The notes under the pieces were generated by a model, which saw only the letters and a list, made by a program, of their open reading frames with translations, did no database searches and had not been told where the DNA came from. Source: Spiractinospora alimapuensis (GTDB lineage Bacteria > Actinomycetota > Actinomycetes > Streptosporangiales > Streptosporangiaceae). From it: DNA of 64,000 nt. Made by a program: the position numbers and the translations under genes. The stretch covers positions 2,728,001-2,792,000 of the forward strand of contig NZ_CP072467.1 in NCBI RefSeq assembly GCF_018437505.1, written 5' to 3'. Positions 17,366 through 25,795 of this stretch are shown piece after piece. Position 1 is the first letter of the stretch, and every line of letters begins with the position of its first letter.

Positions 17366-17944
17366 TCAGTCGTAGGGTCGGAACACCGATGTACGAATAG
17401 TGAACGGGCCCGCGTTGACAGTGTCGCCGAAAACCGCGTCACGACGTGCACGGTACTGCGGACCGACCAGGTCCGGACCTGGATCCGAAAACACGGTGAC
17501 CGTTGATTTCCGTGGATCCACGATCAGATAGGTGGGGATCCACATCGCCGCGTAGTCGGCTGTCTTCTCAACGTAGTCGTTGTCCGGGTTGGAGTCGGAG
17601 ACGACCTCGGCAACGAGCCGGACGTCCTCCGGGGAGACGTAGCGACCCTCCCCCAACAGGGCGGCTTCGGGTAACACGATCACATCCGGCCGACGCGACC
17701 GCTCCAGCGGAGCGGACTCCACGATGGGGCCGGAATGCGCGATCAGCTCCCCCGCGAGAGTCTCCGCTCCCTTGTCGAACTGTCGGATCAGCACCTTGGT
17801 GGCGAGAGCATGGCGGATGGGTGGGCTCGTCCGGACGTTGACGCCCGAAGCACCGACCTCTACGTCCCACACCTCGTGCCTGGCCATGATGTCTTCGGCG
17901 ATGGCCCGAAGCCGCTGGTACTGGACCTGTTCGGGTGGCTCCAC
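17366..17944 (-). CDS. Uma2-family (DUF820) PD-(D/E)XK nuclease-fold protein
   Basis: 192 residues from GTG 17944, with GGAG a few bases upstream. The nuclease-fold core is visible: RRPDVIVLPEAAL holds the Asp, LVAEVVSDSN the Glu, and DYVEKTADYAAMWIPTYLIVDP the Lys-Tyr helix and following strand. Uma2 proteins are expanded in actinomycetes and cyanobacteria; their biological role is unclear. It is a single gene converging on the small EF-G-like gene. Confidence 0.9.
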   Translation of the reverse strand: MEPPEQVQYQRLRAIAEDIMARHEVWDVEVGASGVNVRTSPPIRHALATKVLIRQFDKGAETLAGELIAHSGPIVESAPLERSRRPDVIVLPEAALLGEGRYVSPEDVRLVAEVVSDSNPDNDYVEKTADYAAMWIPTYLIVDPRKSTVTVFSDPGPDLVGPQYRARRDAVFGDTVNAGPFTIRTSVFRPYD

Positions 17945-17990
17945 GTCTCCGAGCCTAGAGGACCGTCATCCTCAGGCCTGGGAATCGGCG

Positions 17991-18722
17991 CTACTCCACG
18001 ACCTGCCAGTCGACCGTGGCGACGCCCTGACTGGCGGAGGCGATCTCCTCGAAGGCGGCGCGGGAGAGGTCGAGGCAGCGGCCTTCGACGAAGGGGCCGC
18101 GGTCGTTGATGCGTACGGTGACGCTCCTGCCGTTGGCGGGGTTGGTGACCTCGACCATCGTGTCGAAGGGCAGGGTCTTGTGCGCGGCCGTCATCGCGTT
18201 GGGATCGAACCGCTCACCGTTGGCGGTCATCTGGCCCTCGCCGTAGTTGGAGGCCTCGCACGTGCCCCCTTCACCGGAGGGCGTCGCGGCGGCCGACGGG
18301 CCCGAGTCGGAACCGTCGGAGTCGCCGGACTCGTCGGAGGAGTCGGAGGCATCGGCACTGTCGTCGGTCCCGGTCGAGTCCTCCGTGGCGGCCGGTTCGG
18401 GTTCCGGCGCGTCCTCGGTCTCCTCCGACTCCGGTTCCGCCTCCGCCTGCGCGGATCCGCTACCGGTCTGGGTCGCGTCGTCGCCCGCGTCCTGGCGCCG
18501 CTGCTCGGCGTCCTCGAGGTCGGCGTCGGTGCGCCCCTGCGGCTCGCCGAACGGCAGCGCCGCCGCCTCTGTCGTCTCCACCGCCTGTGGTTCCTCAGGG
18601 GTGTCTCCGCCGAACATCACCGCCGCTCCGGCCGTACCGGTGGCGAGGATCAGAGCCCCGGCGGCGACGGAGGTGACGAACAGCCGCGTGGGAAAACGCC
18701 GAGCACGTCGATGTCTGGTCAC
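17991..18722 (-). CDS. RlpA-like double-psi beta-barrel secreted or anchored protein
   Basis: 243 residues from GTG 18722. An Arg-rich start is followed by a hydrophobic segment (LFVTSVAAGALILATGTAGA), a signal peptide or N-terminal anchor. Residues about 50-165 are a long disordered Glu/Asp/Ser-rich linker. The C-terminal DPBB domain (SNYGEGQMTANGERFDPNAM, then VTVRINDRGPF and CLDLSRAAFEEI) matches RlpA and resuscitation-type wall proteins, including the Asp of NDRGPF. RlpA proteins bind or cleave peptidoglycan. The gene stands alone with its own promoter; TATAGT at 18785-18790 (minus strand) is a plausible -10 box. Confidence 0.88.
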   Translation of the reverse strand: MTRHRRARRFPTRLFVTSVAAGALILATGTAGAAVMFGGDTPEEPQAVETTEAAALPFGEPQGRTDADLEDAEQRRQDAGDDATQTGSGSAQAEAEPESEETEDAPEPEPAATEDSTGTDDSADASDSSDESGDSDGSDSGPSAAATPSGEGGTCEASNYGEGQMTANGERFDPNAMTAAHKTLPFDTMVEVTNPANGRSVTVRINDRGPFVEGRCLDLSRAAFEEIASASQGVATVDWQVVE

Positions 18723-19182
18723 GAGGGAAGTCCTGGGATTGGGGACAGGAGTGACTGGCCCATGAAGGGGACCAGAAGCACCCACTATACATAACGTATG
18801 AATAACGGAAATTTCGGATAGTTTTGCCTGGGACGTCGAATGCCCAGTTCAGGGGACACAAGACCCATGGTTCGACAAACCGCACGCACCTCTCGCCCTC
18901 TAGCGAGTGGTATCGGACACCCACGGGCGGCCCTCCACCTGACGCTCCCCCGGTTCGCCCCGCGTTCATCGGGGCGTCCAAGCGGTGTTCCCTCCTAGTA
19001 GTATTTGGAGGGCTTAGTGTCACCGTTTTGGCTGTGGCGCGTGACTCGGCATCACATCGTCGGTCGAGTCCATCCCTCCGCGCACTGACCTACACTCACG
19101 GTGATCCAATGCGACGTGCGCTCCGATGCGGGGTTTCGCGCGTCCCACGAGCAGGGGTACTCACATCGAAGTGGAGGCCGCG
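18723..19182. other. Divergent intergenic region, 460 bp
   Basis: The region separates rlpA-like (minus) from the teichoic-acid operon (plus). A TATAGT box at 18785-18790 on the minus strand and TACACT at 19091-19096 on the plus strand are possible -10 elements; neither has a good -35. Around 18780-18830 the DNA is AT-rich. On the minus strand 18850-18990 could fold into several GC-rich helices, but I could not match a known riboswitch. No gene is supported. Confidence 0.45.
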
Positions 19183-20646
19183 TTGCCTGTGCTCTCAACT
19201 TCCCACGACAACCGTTCGTCTGCGACCCGTACAGTTGCCGTGGTCCTCGCTGGAGGAAGCGGACAGCGCATGGGCCTCGCGACACCGAAGCAACTGTTGA
19301 AGATCGCGGGCAAGTCGATCCTCGAACACACGCTGACGGAGTTCCAACAGGCTCCGGAGGTGGACGAGATCATCGTGCTGATGAACCCCGGGTTCATCGC
19401 CGACGCAGAGAAGATCGTCCGGGGCGCCGGACTCACCAAGGTGAGCCGAGTTCTGCCCGGTGGTACGTCACGTAACGCCACGACGCAGTTGGCGCTGGAC
19501 GCGGTGGCGCACTACTCGCCCGACACCAAGCTCCTGCTGCACGACGCCGTGCGGCCCCTCCTCGGCCAGCGGGTCATCTCCGACAGCGTCACGGCCCTGG
19601 ACTCCTACGACGCCGTCGACGTCGCCATTCCCTCAGCGGACACCATCATCCGGGTGGAGGACGACGTCCTCGTCGACGTGCCGCCGCGCTCGGAGCTGCG
19701 TCGTGGCCAGACCCCGCAGTCGTTCCGGTTGGGAACGCTGTCGGCGGCCTACGCGAAGGCCTGGGAGGACCCCAACTTCGAGGCGACCGACGACTGCTCG
19801 GTGGTGCTGCGATACAGCCCGGACACCCCCGTGTACGTGGTGCCGGGCAGCGAGCAGAACATGAAGGTCACCGAGCCCCTCGACATCTTCCTCGCGGACA
19901 AGCTGTTCCAGCTCTCCTCGTCCACCGCGCCGGCCTTCACCCCGGAGGAGTACACCAAGCAGCTCTCCGGCACCACCACCGTGGTGTTCGGCGGCAGCTA
20001 CGGCATCGGTGCCGAGGTCGCGAAGCTGATCGAGGACCACGGAGGGCGGGTCTTCCGCTACTCGCGCAGCGCCACGCGCACCGACGTCGGCAACCTCGAC
20101 GACTGCACCGCCGCACTGGCCCAGGCGCACGCCGCCACCGGCAACATCCACTACGTGGTGAACACCGCCGGCATCCTCCGCGTGGGCCGCCTCGACCAGA
20201 CCAGCGCCGCGGAGATCGAGGAGTCGCTGCGCGTCAACTACCTCGCCCCGGTGCACATCGCGCAGGCCGCCTACCCCTACCTAAGCCAGACCCAGGGGCA
20301 CCTGCTGCTGTACACCTCCAGCTCCTACACCCGAGGCCGCGCCTCCTACAGCCTGTACTCCTCGGCGAAGGCCGGCACTGTGAACCTGACCCAGGCGCTC
20401 GCCGACGAGTGGTCCGAGGACGGTGTCCGGATCAACTGCATCAACCCCGAGCGCACTCGGACGCCGATGCGCCGCCAGGCCTTCGGTGACGAGCCGGCCG
20501 ACTCGCTGTTGAGCGCGGAGCAGGTGGCGCGCACGTCCCTGGACGTCATGTTGTCCGACCTCACGGGACAGGTGATCGACGTACGTCGCGCCGAGCCCTC
20601 CAGCGGTGGAGAGGGCTCGGGGCAGGAGGAGGCAAGCGCGGGATGA
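19183..20646 (+). CDS. Bifunctional cytidylyltransferase / SDR reductase (CDP-ribitol-type synthesis)
   Basis: 487 residues. TTG 19183 with GGAGG five bases upstream is chosen over GTG 19171, which overlaps the site. Residues about 15-245 are an IspD/TarI-type cytidylyltransferase: VVLAGGSGQRMG, PKQLLKI, LLHDAVRPLL and RRGQTPQSFR are all present. Residues 260-470 are an SDR with FGGSYGIG, NTAG and the YxxxK as YSSAK. The fusion parallels Haemophilus Bcs1, which reduces ribulose 5-phosphate and makes CDP-ribitol. Here it should supply the activated polyol for teichoic acid, as it overlaps by ATGA the gene for a CDP-polyol phosphotransferase. TarI versus IspD specificity is inferred from the fusion and context. 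Confidence 0.85.
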   Translation: MPVLSTSHDNRSSATRTVAVVLAGGSGQRMGLATPKQLLKIAGKSILEHTLTEFQQAPEVDEIIVLMNPGFIADAEKIVRGAGLTKVSRVLPGGTSRNATTQLALDAVAHYSPDTKLLLHDAVRPLLGQRVISDSVTALDSYDAVDVAIPSADTIIRVEDDVLVDVPPRSELRRGQTPQSFRLGTLSAAYAKAWEDPNFEATDDCSVVLRYSPDTPVYVVPGSEQNMKVTEPLDIFLADKLFQLSSSTAPAFTPEEYTKQLSGTTTVVFGGSYGIGAEVAKLIEDHGGRVFRYSRSATRTDVGNLDDCTAALAQAHAATGNIHYVVNTAGILRVGRLDQTSAAEIEESLRVNYLAPVHIAQAAYPYLSQTQGHLLLYTSSSYTRGRASYSLYSSAKAGTVNLTQALADEWSEDGVRINCINPERTRTPMRRQAFGDEPADSLLSAEQVARTSLDVMLSDLTGQVIDVRRAEPSSGGEGSGQEEASAG

Positions 20647-22652
20647 ACCTCCGCCAGTACTTCGCCGCGAAGGAAGTCGTCGGGTACGCCGGCACCGCGC
20701 TCGCGTTCTTCCTGATGCTCATCGGCGCGGTCACCGCCAATCCGTGGTTGTTCGCCGTGGGCGCCGTCGGCACCTACGCGATGGACGTCGCGCTGATGGG
20801 GTTCCTGCCCCAGGAGGTCAGCACGCGGCTGCAGCAACTCCGGATGGGGGTCACGACCCGCGGTCTCCTGCGGCAGGTGCTGCTGCTCGCGCTGCTCGCC
20901 GCTGAGGGCGTGTCCGTACGCGTCCTCAGCGTGGTCATCCTCAGCCTGCTGGTGCTGTTCGCGCTGCAGTTCACGGCCGGTGTGACGGTGCGGATGCTCG
21001 GTTGGCGGCGCAAGCTCCCGGTCGTCACCCGCAACATCGACCTCGGCGCGCTGCGGATTCCCGACAGCCCGCCGATGGCGCTGATCCGTTCGCCTATGTC
21101 TCGGCTGCTTCCCCTGGACGTCTTCCTGGTCGCGGGAGTCACGGCCTTCGTGATCAGCGGCCTGAGCGTCCTGGTCGCGGTCGGGGCGGCCATAGCGATC
21201 GGGCTCACCGCCGTCTACCAACTGGTGATCGGTTGGCACCTGTGGCGGTCCCGGACCATCCCGCGCAGCGAGGCCGTCATGCGGCACGTGCAGGGGTGGT
21301 TGGACGACTACCAGCCCCAGGTCGTGGTCTACTTCTCCGGCTCTCCGGAGGGCGCCTACCAGGTGAACATGTGGCTGGACTGCCTGGCCAAGCTTTCCCT
21401 GCGACCCGTCATCGTGCTGCGGGAGCGGGCCATCGCCGCCCAGTTGGCGCCCACGACGGTGCCCGTCCTGTGCGTTCCGGTGTCCACCGACCTCATGGCG
21501 CTGGACTTCGGCCCGGCCCGGGTCGCGCTGTACCCCGCCAACACCGGCAAGAACATCCACATGCTGCGCAATCCCCTGCTGCGCCACGTGTTCATCGGGC
21601 ACGGCGACAGCGACAAGATCGCCAGCATCAACCCCTTCACCAAGGTGCACGACGAGGTGTGGACCGCGGGGAAGGCCGGCCGGGACCGTTACGCGATCGC
21701 CCAGGTGGGGGTGCGAGACGACACGATCGTGGAGGTCGGCCGCCCCCAACTGGACACGCTGACCGGCAGCGTCTCCGACACCTCCCGGCCCACCGTGCTG
21801 TACGCGCCGACCTGGGAGGGCTGGACCGACGAACCGGGGAACACGTCCCTGATCGACGCCGGCCCCCGCCTGATCGAGCTGCTGCTGCGGGCCGAGCCGG
21901 GCGTACGGGTCCTGTACAAGCCGCACCCCTTCACGGGGATCCGCTCCGCGCGGGCGCGCAGGGCGCACAAGCGGATCGTGGAACTCATCACGACCGCCAA
22001 CGGGACGACGGGGCCCGCCCCCCGCTCCGCGGCGCTCAGAGAACTCGACCGAAAGCTGGCGTCGTTCGACGACGAGATCAGCGCCCATGACGAGGCGCAC
22101 CACTCCCGTGAGGAGGGCGACGCCGACTCCGGTGTGGTGGAACGGCTTCGGGTCCTCAGCGACCAGTGGCACGACACCTACTGGAGTGACAACTCCGACG
22201 GCCGGCACCTGGTCATCGAGGGGCCGCGGCCCAGCCTGTACTCCTGCTTCCACCACGCGGACCTGCTCATCAGCGACATCTCCAGCGTGGTTTCGGACTT
22301 CATCGCCACCGAGAAGCCCTACGCGATCACCAACTGCGCGGGGGTCAGCGACGAGGACTTCCGCACGGCGAACCCGACGTCGCAGGCCGCCTACCTCCTC
22401 GCGCCGGACGGGTCCGGCCTGGACGAGGCGCTGTTGGCCATCCGCCAGCCCGAGACCGACCATCGGGCCGACGAACGGCGTGGGCTGCGCGAGTACCTGC
22501 TCGGCCCCCGGGAGCCAAGCTCCCAGTCCCGGTTCGACGCCGCACTGCGCGACCTCTATCGGCGGGCCGCCGAACAACACCCGGTGACGGAGTTATCGTC
22601 CGGTGGCGACGCGGTCGCGGCCACGCACTCGGCCCAGCACGCGTCCGACTGA
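20643..22652 (+). CDS. Membrane-anchored CDP-glycerol/CDP-ribitol polyol-phosphotransferase
   Basis: 669 residues; ATG overlaps the previous stop. The first 200 residues carry about six hydrophobic segments, unusual for the family because TagF/TarL-type enzymes are peripheral. From residue 215 the Glyphos_transf domain follows: VVYFSGSPEGAYQVNMWLD, the HGDSDK acceptor loop, TVLYAPTWEGW, VLYKPHPF and SDISSVVSDFIATEKPYAI. These enzymes polymerise polyol phosphate units of wall teichoic acid from CDP-activated donors. The preceding enzyme provides the likely donor. The transmembrane N-terminus suggests polymerisation tethered at the membrane. Confidence 0.88.
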   Translation: MNLRQYFAAKEVVGYAGTALAFFLMLIGAVTANPWLFAVGAVGTYAMDVALMGFLPQEVSTRLQQLRMGVTTRGLLRQVLLLALLAAEGVSVRVLSVVILSLLVLFALQFTAGVTVRMLGWRRKLPVVTRNIDLGALRIPDSPPMALIRSPMSRLLPLDVFLVAGVTAFVISGLSVLVAVGAAIAIGLTAVYQLVIGWHLWRSRTIPRSEAVMRHVQGWLDDYQPQVVVYFSGSPEGAYQVNMWLDCLAKLSLRPVIVLRERAIAAQLAPTTVPVLCVPVSTDLMALDFGPARVALYPANTGKNIHMLRNPLLRHVFIGHGDSDKIASINPFTKVHDEVWTAGKAGRDRYAIAQVGVRDDTIVEVGRPQLDTLTGSVSDTSRPTVLYAPTWEGWTDEPGNTSLIDAGPRLIELLLRAEPGVRVLYKPHPFTGIRSARARRAHKRIVELITTANGTTGPAPRSAALRELDRKLASFDDEISAHDEAHHSREEGDADSGVVERLRVLSDQWHDTYWSDNSDGRHLVIEGPRPSLYSCFHHADLLISDISSVVSDFIATEKPYAITNCAGVSDEDFRTANPTSQAAYLLAPDGSGLDEALLAIRQPETDHRADERRGLREYLLGPREPSSQSRFDAALRDLYRRAAEQHPVTELSSGGDAVAATHSAQHASD

Positions 22653-22662
22653 ATCCACCCAG

Positions 22663-22702
22663 CGCCCGGTCCGGTCCTCCTCAGGGGTGACCAGGCCGGG
22701 CG
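22663..22702 (+). terminator. Possible terminator hairpin of teichoic-acid operon
   Basis: CGCCCGG and CCGGGCG form a 7-bp stem, extended inside by GGTC/GACC after an internal loop. It starts 11 bp past the stop codon. There is no T tract, as is common in actinomycetes. Confidence 0.45.
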
Positions 22703-22878
22703 TCGTCGTTCCTGGGAGTCGCTCCACCCCGATCTTGATCCTTTCGGCATCGAGTGTCACGGTAAGTACCGCGCCGTCCCGCGTCCGGTAGCCTTCACAT
22801 GTGTAAAGGCGACCACGTCTCGTTAGAACGGCGTGGCGGAATCCCCACCGTCGCCGTTCGAGTAGAGAGGATCCACTG

Positions 22879-24504
22879 ATGCACCCAAGCCGCGGTGTCC
22901 CCGTCGCGGCCGCCCTGCTGACCGTCAGCCTGGCTCTCTCCGGATGTGGAGCGATCAGCTCCCTGACCTCCGACGACGACGCCGCGGAGTCCGAGGGCGG
23001 CGGGGAGTCGGGAGCGGACACCGGCGAGGAGGCGGGCGAGCCCGGCGGAGCCCTGGAGCGGCCCAGCGTCACCGAGCGGGCCATCCAGGGCGAACGCGAG
23101 TTCACGGCGAACGTGGTGGCCCAGCGCCTGGACGGCGACCACATGATGGTCGAGTTCCAGATGGTCAACGACTCACAGGAGACGATCTCCATCGGGCAGA
23201 GCTACCTGAACAGCCAGTACGCGGACAACTCCGCCTACCCCAAGGGCAACTTCTCCATCCTGAGCTGGTTCGACCGGGACGAGTCCGCGTTACAGCTCCC
23301 CTACCACTACAGCGACCGCGAATGCGTGTGCTCCGACACCGACGAACGGGACAACCGTCGTGTCGAGGCCGGGGAAAGCCTCACCCTCGCCGCGGTGATG
23401 CCGGCCCCACCGGCGGAACAGTCCCAGGTCACCATCTTCTCCGGGCTCACCGCGCCGTTCGTGAACGTGCCCATCGAGGACGACGGGACGGACCTGGAGA
23501 TGTTCGGGCTGGAGCACCCGGACGAGGCCGACGTCGAACGAGAGACCATCCGCCTGGAGTCCGTGATCGAGCGGGCCGACCGCAGTGGGTCGGTCGTGGA
23601 GGACAGCGAGGGCACCAGCTTCAACCTGTCGACCGACGTCCTCTTCGACACCAACGAGTCGGAGTTGACCTCCGAGGCGGACTCCCTGATCGAGGACACC
23701 GCCGACCGGATCGACGCCGCCGGGGCGACCGACATCAAGGTCGAGGGCCACGCCGACGACACCGGTGACGACGAGATCAACGACCCCCTGTCCGAGGAGC
23801 GGGCGGAGGCGGTGCGCGACGCCCTCGACGAGTACCTGGACGGTGTCAGTTACGAGATCGAGGGGTTCGGCTCCCGGGAGCCGCTGTACGACGACACCAG
23901 CGAGGAGGCCCGGGAGCAGAACCGCCGGGTGACCATCAGCATTCCGGACTCCGGTGAGATGTCCAGTTCGGGCGACGCCGACTCGGAGGTGGACACCGAG
24001 GCCGACGAAGAGGCGGAGGAGGACGCTCCGTCCTCGGCGGGCACCGGGGCGGGAGCCCCGCCGGAGGACTTCACCGCGGACCTGTCGGGAAGCTGGGCCA
24101 ACGACCCGATCCAGGGCGAGCTGCGACTGACGGGGCTCACCCGTATCGCTAACGACCGCGCGGTGCTGACGTACTCCATCACCAACACCTCTGACGAGCG
24201 CATCCGCGTGTGGGGACTGCTCCGCGACAACAGCCCGCGGGACACCGGTGGGCGCAACGCCGAGGGCGCCCGGCTCACCGTCCCGGAGACGGGGAACACG
24301 CACCTGACGACGCACGCGTTCGTCCCCGAGTTCGGCACCGGCGCCGAGTGCGCCTGCACCAGCCTCCGGGGGCAGCTCGACGGGTTGGACCTCGAGGTCA
24401 CCGACGAGTACTACAACCTGATGTCCATCGACCCCGAGGCCACCACGGTGGACGTCCAGATCGGCGACGCACCGCCCTTCGAGGGCGTCGCCGTCGAGGG
24501 CTGA
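22879..24504 (+). CDS. OmpA-domain lipoprotein with duplicated flanking domain
   Basis: 541 residues. The signal peptide ends in the lipobox LALSGC, so the mature protein is probably lipid-anchored at Cys23. An acidic linker precedes a first beta domain (about 65-200) with the pair ECVCSD. Residues 245-360 are an OmpA/MotB peptidoglycan-binding domain: FNLSTDVLFDTNESELT, VEGHADDTGD, LSEERAEAVRDAL and NRRVTI. After a second acidic linker, residues 395-541 form a domain like the first (ITNTSDERIRV and AECACTS against VNDSQETISI and ECVCSD). So the OmpA module sits between two copies of an Ig-like domain. A role in wall anchoring is inferred. GAGAGGA lies upstream of ATG. Confidence 0.88.
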   Translation: MHPSRGVPVAAALLTVSLALSGCGAISSLTSDDDAAESEGGGESGADTGEEAGEPGGALERPSVTERAIQGEREFTANVVAQRLDGDHMMVEFQMVNDSQETISIGQSYLNSQYADNSAYPKGNFSILSWFDRDESALQLPYHYSDRECVCSDTDERDNRRVEAGESLTLAAVMPAPPAEQSQVTIFSGLTAPFVNVPIEDDGTDLEMFGLEHPDEADVERETIRLESVIERADRSGSVVEDSEGTSFNLSTDVLFDTNESELTSEADSLIEDTADRIDAAGATDIKVEGHADDTGDDEINDPLSEERAEAVRDALDEYLDGVSYEIEGFGSREPLYDDTSEEAREQNRRVTISIPDSGEMSSSGDADSEVDTEADEEAEEDAPSSAGTGAGAPPEDFTADLSGSWANDPIQGELRLTGLTRIANDRAVLTYSITNTSDERIRVWGLLRDNSPRDTGGRNAEGARLTVPETGNTHLTTHAFVPEFGTGAECACTSLRGQLDGLDLEVTDEYYNLMSIDPEATTVDVQIGDAPPFEGVAVEG

Positions 24505-24512
24505 CCGTGCCT

Positions 24513-24557
24513 CGATTCGAGTCAGGAGCCGACGATTTCGGCCCCTGACTCGAATCG
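24513..24557. terminator. Strong hairpin terminator after the OmpA lipoprotein gene
   Basis: A perfect 14-bp stem (24513-24526 with 24544-24557) encloses a second 5-bp stem (GCCGA/TCGGC), separated only by an A/C mismatch. It starts nine bases past the stop. There is no T tract on either strand, but stem strength and position support termination. Confidence 0.75.
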
Positions 24558-24784
24558 GCAGGAGATTCTTCCGCGCTACCCCTGGTGATCATGCGATTAC
24601 AGGAGTAGCTTGCTACACATTGGCCGGCTCCCCTCACCGACCCAGCCGCCCGTCGCGGCACTAGCAGGTGACACTCGAACCACCTGTGGAAAGCAGGGGA
24701 GCTGTGGACACGAACACCAGGAACGTTCAGGCACGTCGACCCATGCGCGACGTTCTCGCGTTCCTGCGGTTCCGGCATTCTCCT

Positions 24785-24970
24785 CTTCGCGCATTACCCG
24801 CGTGAACAGCTCCGCCATGTGGACGGCGTGGCGGCGTGACGGGAGGCTCATGTTTGAGGGGGACGGGCCTCCCCACCCTGCTGCGGCCATCAGGAGTGGC
24901 CGCAGCAGGTCGAAGAAAGGGGGAGGCCCGCCGTTTTTGGCTGGCGCCGGGTCTCCCCCGCATCGTAGAC
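24785..24970. repeat. Multi-hairpin structured element, copy A
   Basis: Four complementary segments alternate: GGGAGG (24841-24846), CGGGCCTCCCC (24864-24874), GGGGAGGCCCG (24920-24930) and CGCCGGGTCTCC (24945-24956). Segments 2 and 3 pair perfectly over 11 bp around a 12-bp hairpin (24878-24889 with 24897-24908). Segment 3 can instead pair with segment 4, and segment 1 with segment 2. An extra hairpin of about 8 bp lies at 24810-24835. Copy B at 25263-25436 has the same order. No ORF here looks coding. The orientation and whether it is transcribed are unknown. Confidence 0.6.
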
Positions 24971-25262
24971 CCACGCGCCGATATCGCGACGGACACTTGA
25001 CGAACTGCGCGGCACCACCAAGGGTTCACCATCCAGATCGGACGCCTCTGACAGCGGGGCGCCCTGCTACCGGTGCACCTCCTTCTACTTCTACTTCTTT
25101 GACCTGCGGTCATCTTGTGTGACATGTGGTCGCTTCACCAGACCACAATGGGACTGGGCTGGTGTTCGGTCGTCCTCGGCCCGCGTCCCCCATGTGTGGG
25201 GTGGGCCGGGCGTCGCCACCTGCCGGTCCAGCGCCGCACCCGGCTCACGGCGGCTCTCTGAA

Positions 25263-25436
25263 CTTCGCGCGGTGACGCCGTCGCCGGCCACGCTTCTGCT
25301 GTCGCCTCGTGCGACAGCACTCGGGGAGGCTCCTGTCGAGGGGGCGGGACCTCCCCACCGCCGCCGCGACCGCTTGCACCCACGAGCGGCGGCGAGGAGG
25401 CCCGCCGTATCGCTGGCGGCGGGCCTCCACACCACT
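25263..25436. repeat. Multi-hairpin structured element, copy B
   Basis: It shows the same layout as copy A: GGGGAGG (25323-25329), CCTCCCC (25350-25356), a 9-bp hairpin of different sequence (25359-25367 with 25386-25394), GGAGGCCCGCCG (25396-25407) and its perfect 12-bp partner (25417-25428) across a 9-base loop. An upstream hairpin TGCTGTCGC/GCGACAGCA matches the position of the upstream hairpin in copy A. Conserved single-strand phrases and different but paired stems suggest a conserved structure. The LPxTG gene begins about 360 bp downstream. Confidence 0.6.
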
Positions 25437-25795
25437 CCCCGCGCCCGGGCCGCGCACGGCGAGGGTCACCTCTGCGTCGAGATTCTCCGGCCGGCCCGCA
25501 CGCCGCCTGGCCCCCCGCCAGCGTCCGCTCGCGAATGCTTCGCGTCGGTTTCCTCCACCAATCAGAGGCGCGCGGACGTCGCGTCGGCGCCCCGGGAAGA
25601 CGTCGCCCCTCCAGTCACGATGTGTGCCGACCCATGCACGCTGACCCGAATGCCACCACGGAAAGTAACATCGTGAACCGTCTTCACGTGACCCCCGTTC
25701 CTCGGTAGTCTCTCCGGTAACTCGCCGCCCTGCTCCCGCGGCCTCCCCCCACGCCCCACCGCTCTCGTGTGGCGTGCTCTTTCTGGAGAATCACG

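Noticed and set aside
18750-18990. c-di-AMP (ydaO-type) riboswitch upstream of the RlpA-like gene
   Set aside because: Such riboswitches often precede actinobacterial wall hydrolases, and a CGGGGGA phrase exists, but the second conserved segment (GGGGUGAAUCC-like) and the 3' conserved segment are absent.
20346-22580. 744-codon open frame on the minus strand opposite the teichoic-acid polymerase gene
   Set aside because: Its composition (Arg/Gly/His/Val-rich, no family motif) is that of the antisense of a GC-rich gene. The plus-strand protein has clear domain motifs.
24597-25676. Several open frames of 110-185 codons over the gene-free interval
   Set aside because: They overlap on all strands, lack ribosome sites and motifs, and cut through the conserved hairpin elements.
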